Below, in pieces: positions 51,364 through 58,919 of a DNA stretch of 64,000 nucleotides. Below the pieces are notes generated by a model. It searched no databases and was not told where the DNA came from. It saw only the letters and a list, made by a program, of their open reading frames with translations. Source of the DNA: Candidatus Zixiibacteriota bacterium (GTDB lineage Bacteria; Zixibacteria; MSB-5A5; GN15; JACZUZ01); contig JAJRPJ010000017.1 of the NCBI GenBank assembly GCA_024280835.1, positions 1 to 64,000 of the forward strand, read 5' to 3'. The position numbers and the translations under genes are program-made. Each line of letters opens with the position of its first letter. The stretch's first letter is position 1.

Positions 51364-52233
51364 CTAGCCGCCGATTTCCGAGAAGTTTCGGGAGGTGAAC
51401 ATTATCTCTCCTGACACTACGTCAACATAGAGAGTCCACTTACTGGAATTACCCATTTCGCCACAGCGGTCAACGTCGATTTTCCAAGTAACGTAAAGCT
51501 CAATGCCCTGTGCTGTCTGGAAAGGAAAAACCACTTTTTCGAATTCTATTGATGAATTTGAATCTGTAGGGTTAGCGCAAAACGAATCATCGTCAATTAT
51601 GAACTCTCGCTGTATTCCGCCCAAATCATTCCAAGTAATCTTGTGGTCAATCAGACCTTCTTTGATATCATCTGGTTTAGTTTTGGTCAGCGGGATGATG
51701 ACATCAGGGTAATGATTGCCACGAACGTAGATGGGGCCGAGAGAATCAACTGTCACTTGTATGGCTGAATGATAGACTCGGAGTCCTTCAAGTATCTGGG
51801 CCCCGAAGGTAATACTCAAGTCTTTCAAGTCACCATTGTCGAAGCGTTTTACTCGCATCGATATTACTTCGAGATTGCTGATATCACCAACACCAGTAAA
51901 TTGACTATTCTTTGTTAAAAAATCTCTGGCTTCATCTGAGACGATGTCAGATTTGAAGTCGGCGCTTACTCCTCTTCCCTGAGCCAAACAAGGTGTAGTT
52001 CCAATAAACCCAAACGCATTGAGCCCACTGCAAACATCAGGGTTAGAGGCAAGAAACACGTCCTTCAGCGCCGTCAAACTGTCCTGTGCTAATGGAGCGT
52101 AGGTGAACGGGTATGTTTGCTTAGTCGGCAAAGGATTTTGCGAATTTGTTGGAGAATTGCCAGAGCATGAAACTGCGAAGACAGCTATTGCAATGGTTAA
52201 GTATCCGACTTTGGTAGCGTTTGTGGATTTCAT
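51364..52233 (-). CDS. lipoprotein resembling an FTP/PepSY-type propeptide without a protease
   Basis: 289 residues. Lipobox VSCSG (Cys23) and GGAGGGAAG before the ATG. The middle region (about 85-190) reads NLEVISMRVKRF, LSITFGAQILEGLRVYHSAI and VTVDSLGPIYVRGNHYPDVI, which resembles FTP-type propeptides of thermolysin-like proteases (Q..l.g.pV....v.vd..G.v....g). The end (LYVDVVSGEIMFTSRNF) resembles a PepSY strand pattern. No HEXXH or other protease motif is present. Function unknown. Base skew of this gene is weak. Confidence 0.6.
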   Translation of the reverse strand: MKSTNATKVGYLTIAIAVFAVSCSGNSPTNSQNPLPTKQTYPFTYAPLAQDSLTALKDVFLASNPDVCSGLNAFGFIGTTPCLAQGRGVSADFKSDIVSDEARDFLTKNSQFTGVGDISNLEVISMRVKRFDNGDLKDLSITFGAQILEGLRVYHSAIQVTVDSLGPIYVRGNHYPDVIIPLTKTKPDDIKEGLIDHKITWNDLGGIQREFIIDDDSFCANPTDSNSSIEFEKVVFPFQTAQGIELYVTWKIDVDRCGEMGNSSKWTLYVDVVSGEIMFTSRNFSEIGG

Positions 52234-52465
52234 GAATCTTCCCTCCGAGGGTCGTTATCAATTCACTGATATATCTAATCGATTATACACATTATGTTGC
52301 AATAACGGGGAAAGAAAGAATACATGTCTTCTGACTGCAAACCTGGCGGTTAGAAACAACGTTACTAATTGTAATCTATCGGAGCTCGACTAATCTGTCA
52401 AGGGGAAAGTTGGTAGCTTTGGCTGTTGAGGGTTTGTAATAACTGCAATAAATGACTGCGTGGAG

Positions 52466-53122
52466 CTATTTATTGACTGATTGTAATTCTAGGAGGAAGG
52501 GGTTGGTGGCTCTTTCTCGGCCGACTGTGGTGGCGGAGCCGTGGCCTGTGTAGAGAAAGATTTCGTCGTCGAGAGTTAGGATTTTGTTGGTGAGAGTTTG
52601 CATCATGACGTTATGGTCACAGCCAGGTAAGTCTGTGCGGCCGATTGAGCCCATGAAAACGACGTCACCTGAGAACATGGTCTTGTCATGGAGATAGCAA
52701 ATTGACGCAGGTGAATGGCCAGGAGTTAGGAGGATTCTGAAAGTGAAACCAGCGACTTCTAACGTGTCACCATCTTTGAGAAGATGGTCGGCTGGTGGTG
52801 AAGTGACGTTCAATCCGAAAGCCGCAGATAGGTTTTTGGTGGGATCGGTGAGCATGTCTTGCTCTCCCTCGCCGATGTAGATCGGGATATCGAATGCGTT
52901 TTTGATATCACGCACGGCGCCGATATGGTCTGAGTGACCATGTGTTAGGAGGATGGCTTCGAGTTTGATACCGAGTTTTTCGATACGGCTCAGTAGCCTT
53001 GGGCCTTCGGCGCCAGGATCTACAATGACACCGCGCATGGTTTCGGCGTCCCAGACTAGGAAGGTGTTTTCTTGATAGTCTGAGACAACTAGTGATTCGA
53101 CTTGCATATCTACTTGTGACAT
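52466..53122 (-). CDS. MBL-fold metallo-hydrolase, glyoxalase II-like
   Basis: 218 residues. The metal-binding motif THGHSDHIGA, the later GHSPASICY His, GDVVFMGSIGRTDLPG Asp and YTGHGSATTVGRE His are all present, as in the short YcbL/GloB-like hydrolases. The likely substrate is a thioester such as S-lactoylglutathione or a related bacillithiol-type conjugate, but this is not shown. It starts 7 bases after the PD40 gene stop on the same strand. Confidence 0.95.
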   Translation of the reverse strand: MSQVDMQVESLVVSDYQENTFLVWDAETMRGVIVDPGAEGPRLLSRIEKLGIKLEAILLTHGHSDHIGAVRDIKNAFDIPIYIGEGEQDMLTDPTKNLSAAFGLNVTSPPADHLLKDGDTLEVAGFTFRILLTPGHSPASICYLHDKTMFSGDVVFMGSIGRTDLPGCDHNVMMQTLTNKILTLDDEIFLYTGHGSATTVGRERATNPFLLELQSVNK

Positions 53123-53129
53123 CTACGCT

Positions 53130-54155
53130 TTATTTGCTCCATGCAGGTGCAAGGTTTCCAGATGAAGGCGTGACTTTTTTGAGTTGAGCGCCAGTGATGT
53201 CACAAATCCAAATTGAGCCCTCGCCTGTGGCAAAGGTCAGCCATTTGCTGTCTGGTGACCAGCTAGGAGAATTTGTTGAAGGTGTGGGGCCGCCTTTGGG
53301 GGTGTAGATGACGTATTTTTGTATTAGGTCAGGACTAACAACATAGATAGCGGGTTTGTTGATGTCGTTGTAGACATAGGCTATCCACTTGCCATCAGGT
53401 GACCAACTAGGAGCTATGGCCTGCACTAGGAGATTGGCTTGTTTGCGAACGTTTTCGTATGAAGGCATAGGGTCGCCAACTTTGGTAACAATTAGGCCTT
53501 GCGGTTTTTGCTCGAAAAGCGCGATGAAAGCAAAGCGACCGTCTGGGCCTGCAGTTGGGTTGATACTGAAATAGTCTGTTTGTTGGTAATCTTTACGAAT
53601 TGGGTGTGCGTCTGCGCCACTAGGATGCACTTGCGACATTTGGTAATTCGGGAAAGTGGCGTCGACGAAATTGGCGTTGTAGTCATTGGTATAAAGAATA
53701 GATTCGCCGTCGGTTGACCACTCAGGGTAGCGTCCGCCCAAGCTGGTGGTGACTCTCTCCCACCAATCCACATTGACAGGGATACTATCGACAATGACTT
53801 TGAAGATGTCGTAGACACGATGTTTGCCGCCAAGTAGATTTGGACCTTGGAAATCGACTTGTCCACGACGAGTGAAGGCAATTTGTTTGTTGTCTGGCGC
53901 CCAACTTAGACGACCAAATGCATTGGTGGAATTGCAGGCAAGGACTTCATTGGTTCCGTCGAGATTCATGACATAGACATTGCCATCGCGGATGAAAGCT
54001 AGCTGTCCTGATGGTGCGGAAATTTTTCCCGCTACATCGGCTGGCATGGATTTGACATTCGAGACTTGGGCATTGGCGGAACTCGCGGCCAAACACAAGA
54101 GCGTCAGAGCCATTAGGGACATGATTGTTTTTCTGATTGTTTTCATAGAATTCAT
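53130..54155 (-). CDS. secreted TolB-like beta-propeller (PD40) protein
   Basis: 341 residues. A signal peptide ending near SANAQ, then repeated propeller blades with PD40 signatures: LSWAPDNKQIAFTRRG, PEWSTDGESILYTND, PSWSPDGKWIAYVYND and PSWSPDSKWLTFATGEG. Six blades fit the length. It resembles TolB-type propellers but lacks the TolB N-terminal domain. It would bind partners in the periplasm or outside the cell. Co-transcribed with the MBL hydrolase. Confidence 0.9.
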   Translation of the reverse strand: MNSMKTIRKTIMSLMALTLLCLAASSANAQVSNVKSMPADVAGKISAPSGQLAFIRDGNVYVMNLDGTNEVLACNSTNAFGRLSWAPDNKQIAFTRRGQVDFQGPNLLGGKHRVYDIFKVIVDSIPVNVDWWERVTTSLGGRYPEWSTDGESILYTNDYNANFVDATFPNYQMSQVHPSGADAHPIRKDYQQTDYFSINPTAGPDGRFAFIALFEQKPQGLIVTKVGDPMPSYENVRKQANLLVQAIAPSWSPDGKWIAYVYNDINKPAIYVVSPDLIQKYVIYTPKGGPTPSTNSPSWSPDSKWLTFATGEGSIWICDITGAQLKKVTPSSGNLAPAWSK

Positions 54156-54525
54156 GGGCCTGTGTTAGTCTGTTATTGGGGTGAGGTGTTATTTGTTCAA
54201 CACTATTCTATCTATTTGTTGCTGTAATTCTACCTATCCTCTTTCAGTTTGTCGGCTTATGGAGCCTGTAACTCAAGAGGCAATCGGAATGTATACAGTC
54301 CAACGACGACAAGCAACCGATTGGCCTTTATACACAGATATGCACTTTTGGTTATACACTATTGGTGGTTTTTGGGGCGAATCATTGGGATATTATGTGG
54401 TTTGTAGAAAACAGGTTGCTGGGCTGGTTAAGACTTTGAGTGGGTGGGTGTGAGCGCTGTGTCGCTTTGTGCCTCGCAATGACGGATTGGGAGGGATTAT
54501 GGATGGATTTGCTTTGGGCGGAAAA

Positions 54526-54550
54526 GGCACAGCACGCTGTGCCCCTACGG
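54526..54550. repeat. dispersed palindromic repeat, copy 1
   Basis: GGCACAGCACGCTGTGCCCC, a short hairpin followed by TACGG. Preceded about 50 bases upstream by CTCGCAATGACGG, the same order as copy 3. Further copies at 55867 and 56809. Confidence 0.7.
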
Positions 54551-54624
54551 GGTTTGGGTTGGGAGAATAGCGCAACCCGACACCACCAGCGAGGGCTTTT
54601 CTCGACAATCCAAATGGAGAAAGA

Positions 54625-54659
54625 CCCCTATGAAGCAGATTTGGGTTGCTTCATAGGGG
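54625..54659 (-). terminator. intrinsic terminator of the outer-membrane protein gene
   Basis: CCCCTATGAAGC (54625-54636) pairs perfectly with 54648-54659, and TCTTTCTC follows on the minus strand. It lies 40 bases after the stop. Confidence 0.75.
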
Positions 54660-54699
54660 CCTTGGTGTGCTAGTATTCTACGAGGAACTGGTATTTGTT

Positions 54700-55659
54700 C
54701 TACCAGCTCATGAATTTGCGAATCTCGAATTTACTACGTAGTCCCGAGAAGTCTAGCCCTACTTTGTCGGCTGAGTTGGCGGAGAAAGTGGCGAATATCT
54801 CTTGGTTGAGGGCGTTATTCCAGCGAGGATTTGTGAACTTCAACTGCATGTAACTGCCTTCAATAGCCAGAGAGGTTCCGAAGATGTTGGTTGGCAGCGC
54901 TAGACGTAGTCCTGCGCTGAAGCCTGGGGCTTGGTCTTTTAGAGAGCCACCGATTTGCTCAAAGAGGGATGTGGAGAGATTGATATTGCCACTTCCCTGC
55001 CAGAGGTCCCACTTGGTGAAATAGAAGCCAGCGGAGCCAATGGCCTCGATCGAGAGTCCTTTTTTGAAAGTACCCGTCCTTGATGGCGGATTGAGCAAAA
55101 AGTAACCGAAGTTACCAGCTAATCCGAAGATTGCAATTTCAGATTTTAGCTCAAACCCAGTTTGGGAGCCAATCGGCTCAACGGCGAGTGTGAAATCACC
55201 TAGAGTATTTGAGCCATTTTTGAGCCAATAGTCAAAGTTTACGGAGACCGAAGTTTTCTTGCCAGTCATGACGCCCATCTCTACACCGATTTCATAGCTA
55301 TTGGAAAGGCCACCGAGTCCTTCGACTCCGCCGTCTGTTCTAGTGATATTGGCATTGTTGAAGGCGGCGAACTTATCATAATCGCCACCACTGAGTAAAC
55401 CACCACCGACACGTATCGACATGAAGGAGACGTGGCGAGTGTGCTTCTCTGTGCTGGTTTTCAGGAAGTTGGCTTTGACTGCCGCTTCATTTTCAGTTGT
55501 CCCAATAGATGGACGGCCAAGGTCATTGGAATTATCAGTTTCAGCAACGGCATATTGGAAGGCGCTGAGGACGGTTAGTAGCGTGAGGGCAAACCCCAAA
55601 GTCGCGGTTTTGACGACACTAAATAAAGACTGGAAAATTACTTTTTTGTGGCGATTCAT
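54700..55659 (-). CDS. predicted outer-membrane beta-barrel protein
   Basis: 319 residues. The start at 55659 follows GAGGAG and gives a signal peptide (VVKTATLGFALTLLTVLSAF...VAE); the frame's extension to 55872 is repeat DNA. The mature chain has alternating strands (FMSIRVGGGLLSGGDYDKF, SVNFDYWLKNGS, SAGFYFTKWDLW) and an N-terminal Asn-rich linker. Overall it resembles porin-like or opacity-like barrels, with no specific family recognised. C-terminal residues RKFMSW end in an aromatic. Confidence 0.75.
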   Translation of the reverse strand: MNRHKKVIFQSLFSVVKTATLGFALTLLTVLSAFQYAVAETDNSNDLGRPSIGTTENEAAVKANFLKTSTEKHTRHVSFMSIRVGGGLLSGGDYDKFAAFNNANITRTDGGVEGLGGLSNSYEIGVEMGVMTGKKTSVSVNFDYWLKNGSNTLGDFTLAVEPIGSQTGFELKSEIAIFGLAGNFGYFLLNPPSRTGTFKKGLSIEAIGSAGFYFTKWDLWQGSGNINLSTSLFEQIGGSLKDQAPGFSAGLRLALPTNIFGTSLAIEGSYMQLKFTNPRWNNALNQEIFATFSANSADKVGLDFSGLRSKFEIRKFMSW

Positions 55660-55866
55660 GTTTGACGCTCCTCGACTGAAATTCACAGTGTGAATGCTAT
55701 TATGTGAAAGATAATGTGTTTGATAACTCTTCTTGATAATATCGGAGGATTGTGGGTGTGACTTAACCTGTGGGGGATTTCTCTTTGAAACATCGGATAC
55801 GTTGGGGCTTTGTTTTGGGCTAGGGAGATTGCTTTTGGAGGGCAAGATTGCGGCTTGGGAAGGAAA

Positions 55867-55891
55867 GGGCACTGCACGCTGTGCCCTTACG
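55867..55891. repeat. dispersed palindromic repeat, copy 2
   Basis: GGGCACTGCACGCTGTGCCC then TTACG, matching copies 1 and 3 with small changes. Confidence 0.7.
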
Positions 55892-55931
55892 TAGGCTTGG
55901 TGAGGCCTAGAGGTGAGGTTTTGATATGAAA

Positions 55932-55956
55932 AAGGCCCACCGAGATGGTGGGCCTT
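55932..55956 (-). terminator. intrinsic terminator of dcd
   Basis: AAGGCCCACC (55932-55941) pairs with 55947-55956; on the minus strand the stem is followed by TTTC. It starts 25 bases after the dcd stop. Confidence 0.85.
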
Positions 55957-55981
55957 GGAGATGTTCTATTGCGGGTTAGGA

Positions 55982-56539
55982 CTATTTGATGACTCTTGCC
56001 AAGGTTATGTTTCTTTGGCCTTGGTATTTGCCTTTCTTGTCCTTGTATGAGACTTCGCATTCCTCGTCTGACTCGAAGAATAGCAACTGGGCAATGCCTT
56101 CGTTGGCGTAAATCCTTGCTGGCAGTGGAGTTGTGTTGGAAATCTCAAGTGTCGCATGGCCTTCCCACTCTGGTTCGAAGGGAGTGACATTGACGATGAT
56201 GCCACAACGGGCATAGGTCGATTTGCCAAGGCAAATTGTCAGGACATTGCGGGGGATTTTGAAATACTCGACGGTTCTCGCCAAGGCGAATGAATTTGGT
56301 GGTACGAGAATGGATTTGGCTTTGACGTCGACAAATGATTTGGAGTCGAAGTTCTTGGGGTCAACAACTGAGCATGAGACATTGGTGAAGATTTTGAACT
56401 CATCGGCGACACGAATGTCATAGCCATAGGATGAAAGCCCGTAGCTGACGCCTTTTTTGACTTGTTTGGCGGAAAACGGGCGAATCATTTCATGCTTGCG
56501 GGCCATCTCACGAATCCAGCGATCCGGTTTAATTGACAT
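55982..56539 (-). CDS. dcd: dCTP deaminase
   Basis: 185 residues. [50 protein letters not shown] and the active-site block KSTYARCGI with the catalytic Glu in [16 protein letters not shown]. The enzyme deaminates dCTP to dUTP (some relatives continue to dUMP) for thymidylate synthesis. The start is ATG at 56539. Length is normal for the family. Single-gene transcript with its own terminator. Confidence 0.97.
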   Translation of the reverse strand: MSIKPDRWIREMARKHEMIRPFSAKQVKKGVSYGLSSYGYDIRVADEFKIFTNVSCSVVDPKNFDSKSFVDVKAKSILVPPNSFALARTVEYFKIPRNVLTICLGKSTYARCGIIVNVTPFEPEWEGHATLEISNTTPLPARIYANEGIAQLLFFESDEECEVSYKDKKGKYQGQRNITLARVIK

Positions 56540-56671
56540 GTGAACTCTCCAACGCTGCTTTTTTGTTTCTGTTTGTTATCTCGATTTGGTCAAGTTGATA
56601 CACTTGTCTTCTTCCTGAAGAAACGGTGAACCACTTGGAGTGGCCAGTATACATAGAAAAATGCTGGCGAA

Positions 56672-56714
56672 CAACTTCCTTGAGAAGCAACTTCCTTGAG
56701 AAGCAACTTCCGCC
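56672..56714. repeat. 16-bp tandem repeat, 2.6 copies
   Basis: CAACTTCCTTGAGAAG at 56672-56687 and again at 56688-56703, followed by the partial copy CAACTTCC. Confidence 0.85.
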
Positions 56715-56808
56715 AGATGAATCGTAGGATTGAGATTGCCGCGTCGCTATGCTCCTCACAATGATGGTTGTTTTTTTTGGGAGGGGGTATTTGCTTTGGG
56801 GAGAAAAA

Positions 56809-56832
56809 GGCACAGTACGCCGTGCCCCTACG
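56809..56832. repeat. dispersed palindromic repeat, copy 3
   Basis: GGCACAGTACGCCGTGCCCC then TACGG. About 45 bases upstream is CTCCTCACAATGATGG, so the composite order equals that of copy 1 at 54452-54550. Confidence 0.7.
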
Positions 56833-57007
56833 GAGGCTGGGTGTGATCTTCCCCCACAATAGTGGGAGGTCGAGGGTTAATTTATGCTGGTCCTAGACCG
56901 CAATTTGTTGCGTATGGAGTGTGGGTCGTGTACACTTACGGTGGCTTGAGAAGTCTCGAGCCTAGTTGAGATGTATCAAAAGATTAAGAGACAGAGTGAA
57001 AATAAAT

Positions 57008-57553
57008 ATGTCAGAGAAAACATCCAAAGACGGTCTCTTGATAGTCTATACTGGAGACGGCAAAGGCAAGACAACAGCGGCATTGGGAATGGCTTTGCGG
57101 GCCGCTGGTTATGGGTGGAAGATCGCAATTGTGCAGTTTATTAAGGGTAGCTGGAAGTATGGCGAGCTGGAGAGCATTAAGCGTTTGGCTCCTGAGGTTG
57201 AATTGCATGTAGCTGGCTCGGGTTTTGTTGGCATTGTCGATGATAAGTTGCCATTGGAGGAGCATCGTAAAGCTGCACAAGCGGCCTTTTCGCTCTCTAT
57301 GGACATTGTTCGTGAGAACTCGCATCGTTTGTTGATCCTTGACGAGCTCAATGTTGCCACGGACTTGGAATTGGTTAGTGTTGAGCAGGTGATGGAGTTA
57401 CTTGACGCCAAGGCTCCAGAAATGAATTTGGTGATTACTGGTCGTAATGCGGACACTTCCCTTATTGAAAGAGCGGATTTGGTCACAGAAATGAAGGAAA
57501 TCAAGCATCCGTACCAACAAGGGATATTGGCTAAGAAAGGAATTGACTTTTAG
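57008..57553 (+). CDS. cobO: corrinoid adenosyltransferase (CobA/CobO/BtuR type)
   Basis: 181 residues. P-loop GDGKGKTTAALGMALRAAG, IVQFIKGSWKYGEL, LLILDELNVAT and the late LVITGRNADTSLIERADLV-type region (here split) are signatures of ATP:cob(I)alamin adenosyltransferase. It makes the adenosyl-cobalt bond for coenzyme B12 synthesis or salvage. The ATG at 57008 is preferred; the frame also has a TTG at 56966. No other cobalamin gene is near, so salvage is plausible. Confidence 0.94.
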   Translation: MSEKTSKDGLLIVYTGDGKGKTTAALGMALRAAGYGWKIAIVQFIKGSWKYGELESIKRLAPEVELHVAGSGFVGIVDDKLPLEEHRKAAQAAFSLSMDIVRENSHRLLILDELNVATDLELVSVEQVMELLDAKAPEMNLVITGRNADTSLIERADLVTEMKEIKHPYQQGILAKKGIDF

Positions 57554-57771
57554 TCTCCCCTAGCTGGCGGTTGCCAGTGGGAACCTCTAGATGACTTTGT
57601 GGTTATTCCGTCTGGAACCGCTGGCGAGGAGCATCAGTTTACTTTTTGATGTTCTACTCTGGCGAAGATGTATTTGGAAGACGATATAGATGAACGTAGT
57701 TTTTTTTGATAACATATTGTGATAAGAATTCGAATTGATGATTTTTTTGTGGGCATCAGGAAGGAAGAATA

Positions 57772-58728
57772 GTGAGTGATTTAATTACAGATTATGAAGT
57801 AGCGATTATCGGCGGCGGTCCAGGTGGTCTGACTGCTGGACTTTACTGCGCACGCGCAACTCGGAAGACGATTATTTTTGAGAAGTATATTGTCGGCGGT
57901 CAAATTGCCAATACCGATTTGGTTGATGATTACCCTGGTTTTGAATCGATTGACGGCCGTGAGCTCGCTGAGAAAATGAGTAACCACGCTACGAAGTTTG
58001 GTGTTGAAATTGTTGCCGATGAGGCAGTTGATATTTGGAGTGATGGTGACTTCAAGATGGTTAAAACAGTTAGCGGCAAGGAATACAAGGTCAAAGCTGT
58101 GATTATCTCGACTGGTGGTTCGGCTAACAAGTTGGGTGTGGACGGCGAAGAGCGCTTGTATGGTAAGGGTGTTTCTTATTGCGCGATTTGTGATGGGGCT
58201 TTTTTTAAGGATCAGGTTTTGGCGGTTGTTGGTGGCGGAGATGCGGCTCTTGAAGAGGGTGGCTATTTGACCAAATATGCCTCGAAGGTCTATGTCATCC
58301 ACCGTCGCGACGAGTTCCGTGCGGCCAAGATTGTCCAAGAACGAGCATTGGCAAATCCTAAACTCGAAATGGTTTACGATACCGTTGTGGAAACAATTAA
58401 CGGTGAGAATAGAGTTGAGTCTGTGACTATTAAGAATGTCAAGACTGGTAAGGTTAGTGACTTGCCCGTGGGCGGCGTGTTTCCGTTTATCGGATTTACA
58501 CCAAACTCGAATGTCACTCGCGAAGAACTAAAGAAAGACTCTGGTGGTTATATTCTCACGAGCGACCATATGGAAACGTCTGTGAAGGGCATTTATGCTT
58601 GTGGTGATGTTCGTAGTCAACTTGTGCGGCAGATTACTAATGCTGTTGGAGATGGAACAACAGCGGCTGTTGCAGCTGAGCATCATATTGTCTCAATTGA
58701 AGACAAACAGCGTGTGACTGCTAATTGA
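57772..58728 (+). CDS. trxB: thioredoxin reductase
   Basis: 318 residues. FAD-binding IIGGGPGGLTAGLYCARA, GGQIANTDLVDDYPGFE, the redox pair CAIC in YCAICDGAFF, NADPH-binding VVGGGDAALEEG with HRRDEFRAAK, and the terminal GIYACGDVRSQLVRQITNAVGDG. The enzyme reduces thioredoxin with NADPH in the cytoplasm. Start is GTG at 57772 following AGGAAGGAAG. It is a stand-alone gene 218 bases after the adenosyltransferase. Confidence 0.97.
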   Translation: MSDLITDYEVAIIGGGPGGLTAGLYCARATRKTIIFEKYIVGGQIANTDLVDDYPGFESIDGRELAEKMSNHATKFGVEIVADEAVDIWSDGDFKMVKTVSGKEYKVKAVIISTGGSANKLGVDGEERLYGKGVSYCAICDGAFFKDQVLAVVGGGDAALEEGGYLTKYASKVYVIHRRDEFRAAKIVQERALANPKLEMVYDTVVETINGENRVESVTIKNVKTGKVSDLPVGGVFPFIGFTPNSNVTREELKKDSGGYILTSDHMETSVKGIYACGDVRSQLVRQITNAVGDGTTAAVAAEHHIVSIEDKQRVTAN

Positions 58729-58873
58729 ATTAGCTAATCAACGCCTAGATACTATTGTAGATTGATTTGATTGAGGACAAATGTAGTGGAGAAAAGAATA
58801 CTGTAATAGAAGAAATCAGTAAGAAGTTTTTGAACCTACGTTGAGTCTACCTAGCTTATCGAGAATTAAGATA

Positions 58874-58919
58874 CGGCCTGCTTTCCATGGCTGCTTACAA
58901 GCAGCATGGAAGTGGGCCG
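58874..58919 (-). terminator. hairpin containing the stop codon of the dockerin protein gene
   Basis: Nested arms CGGCC, TTCCATG and CTGCTT pair with AAGCAG, CATGGAA and GGCCG across 46 bases, with one small bulge. The TAA of the dockerin gene is in the apical loop region (58895-58897), so the stem also encodes the last residues. Only weak T content follows. Confidence 0.7.

Larger units (their letters stand above)
54156..54699. other. intergenic region with dispersed repeats
   Basis: 544 bases holding a copy of a composite repeat (about 54452-54560: a CGCAATGACGG-containing part followed by a GGCACAGCACGCTGTGCCCC hairpin) and the terminator at 54625-54659. Short frames here are not convincing genes. 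Confidence 0.6.
55660..55981. other. intergenic region with repeat copy and terminator
   Basis: 322 bases between dcd and the outer-membrane protein gene; holds repeat copy 2 (55867-55891) and the dcd terminator (55932-55956). The promoter of the outer-membrane protein gene must also be here but is not evident. Confidence 0.6.
56540..57007. other. intergenic region with tandem and dispersed repeats
   Basis: 468 bases between divergent dcd and the adenosyltransferase gene. Contains a 16-bp tandem repeat (56672-56714), a copy of the GTCGCTATGCTCCTCACAAT-type dispersed sequence (about 56740-56766) and repeat copy 3 (56809-56832). No gene seen. Confidence 0.65.
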
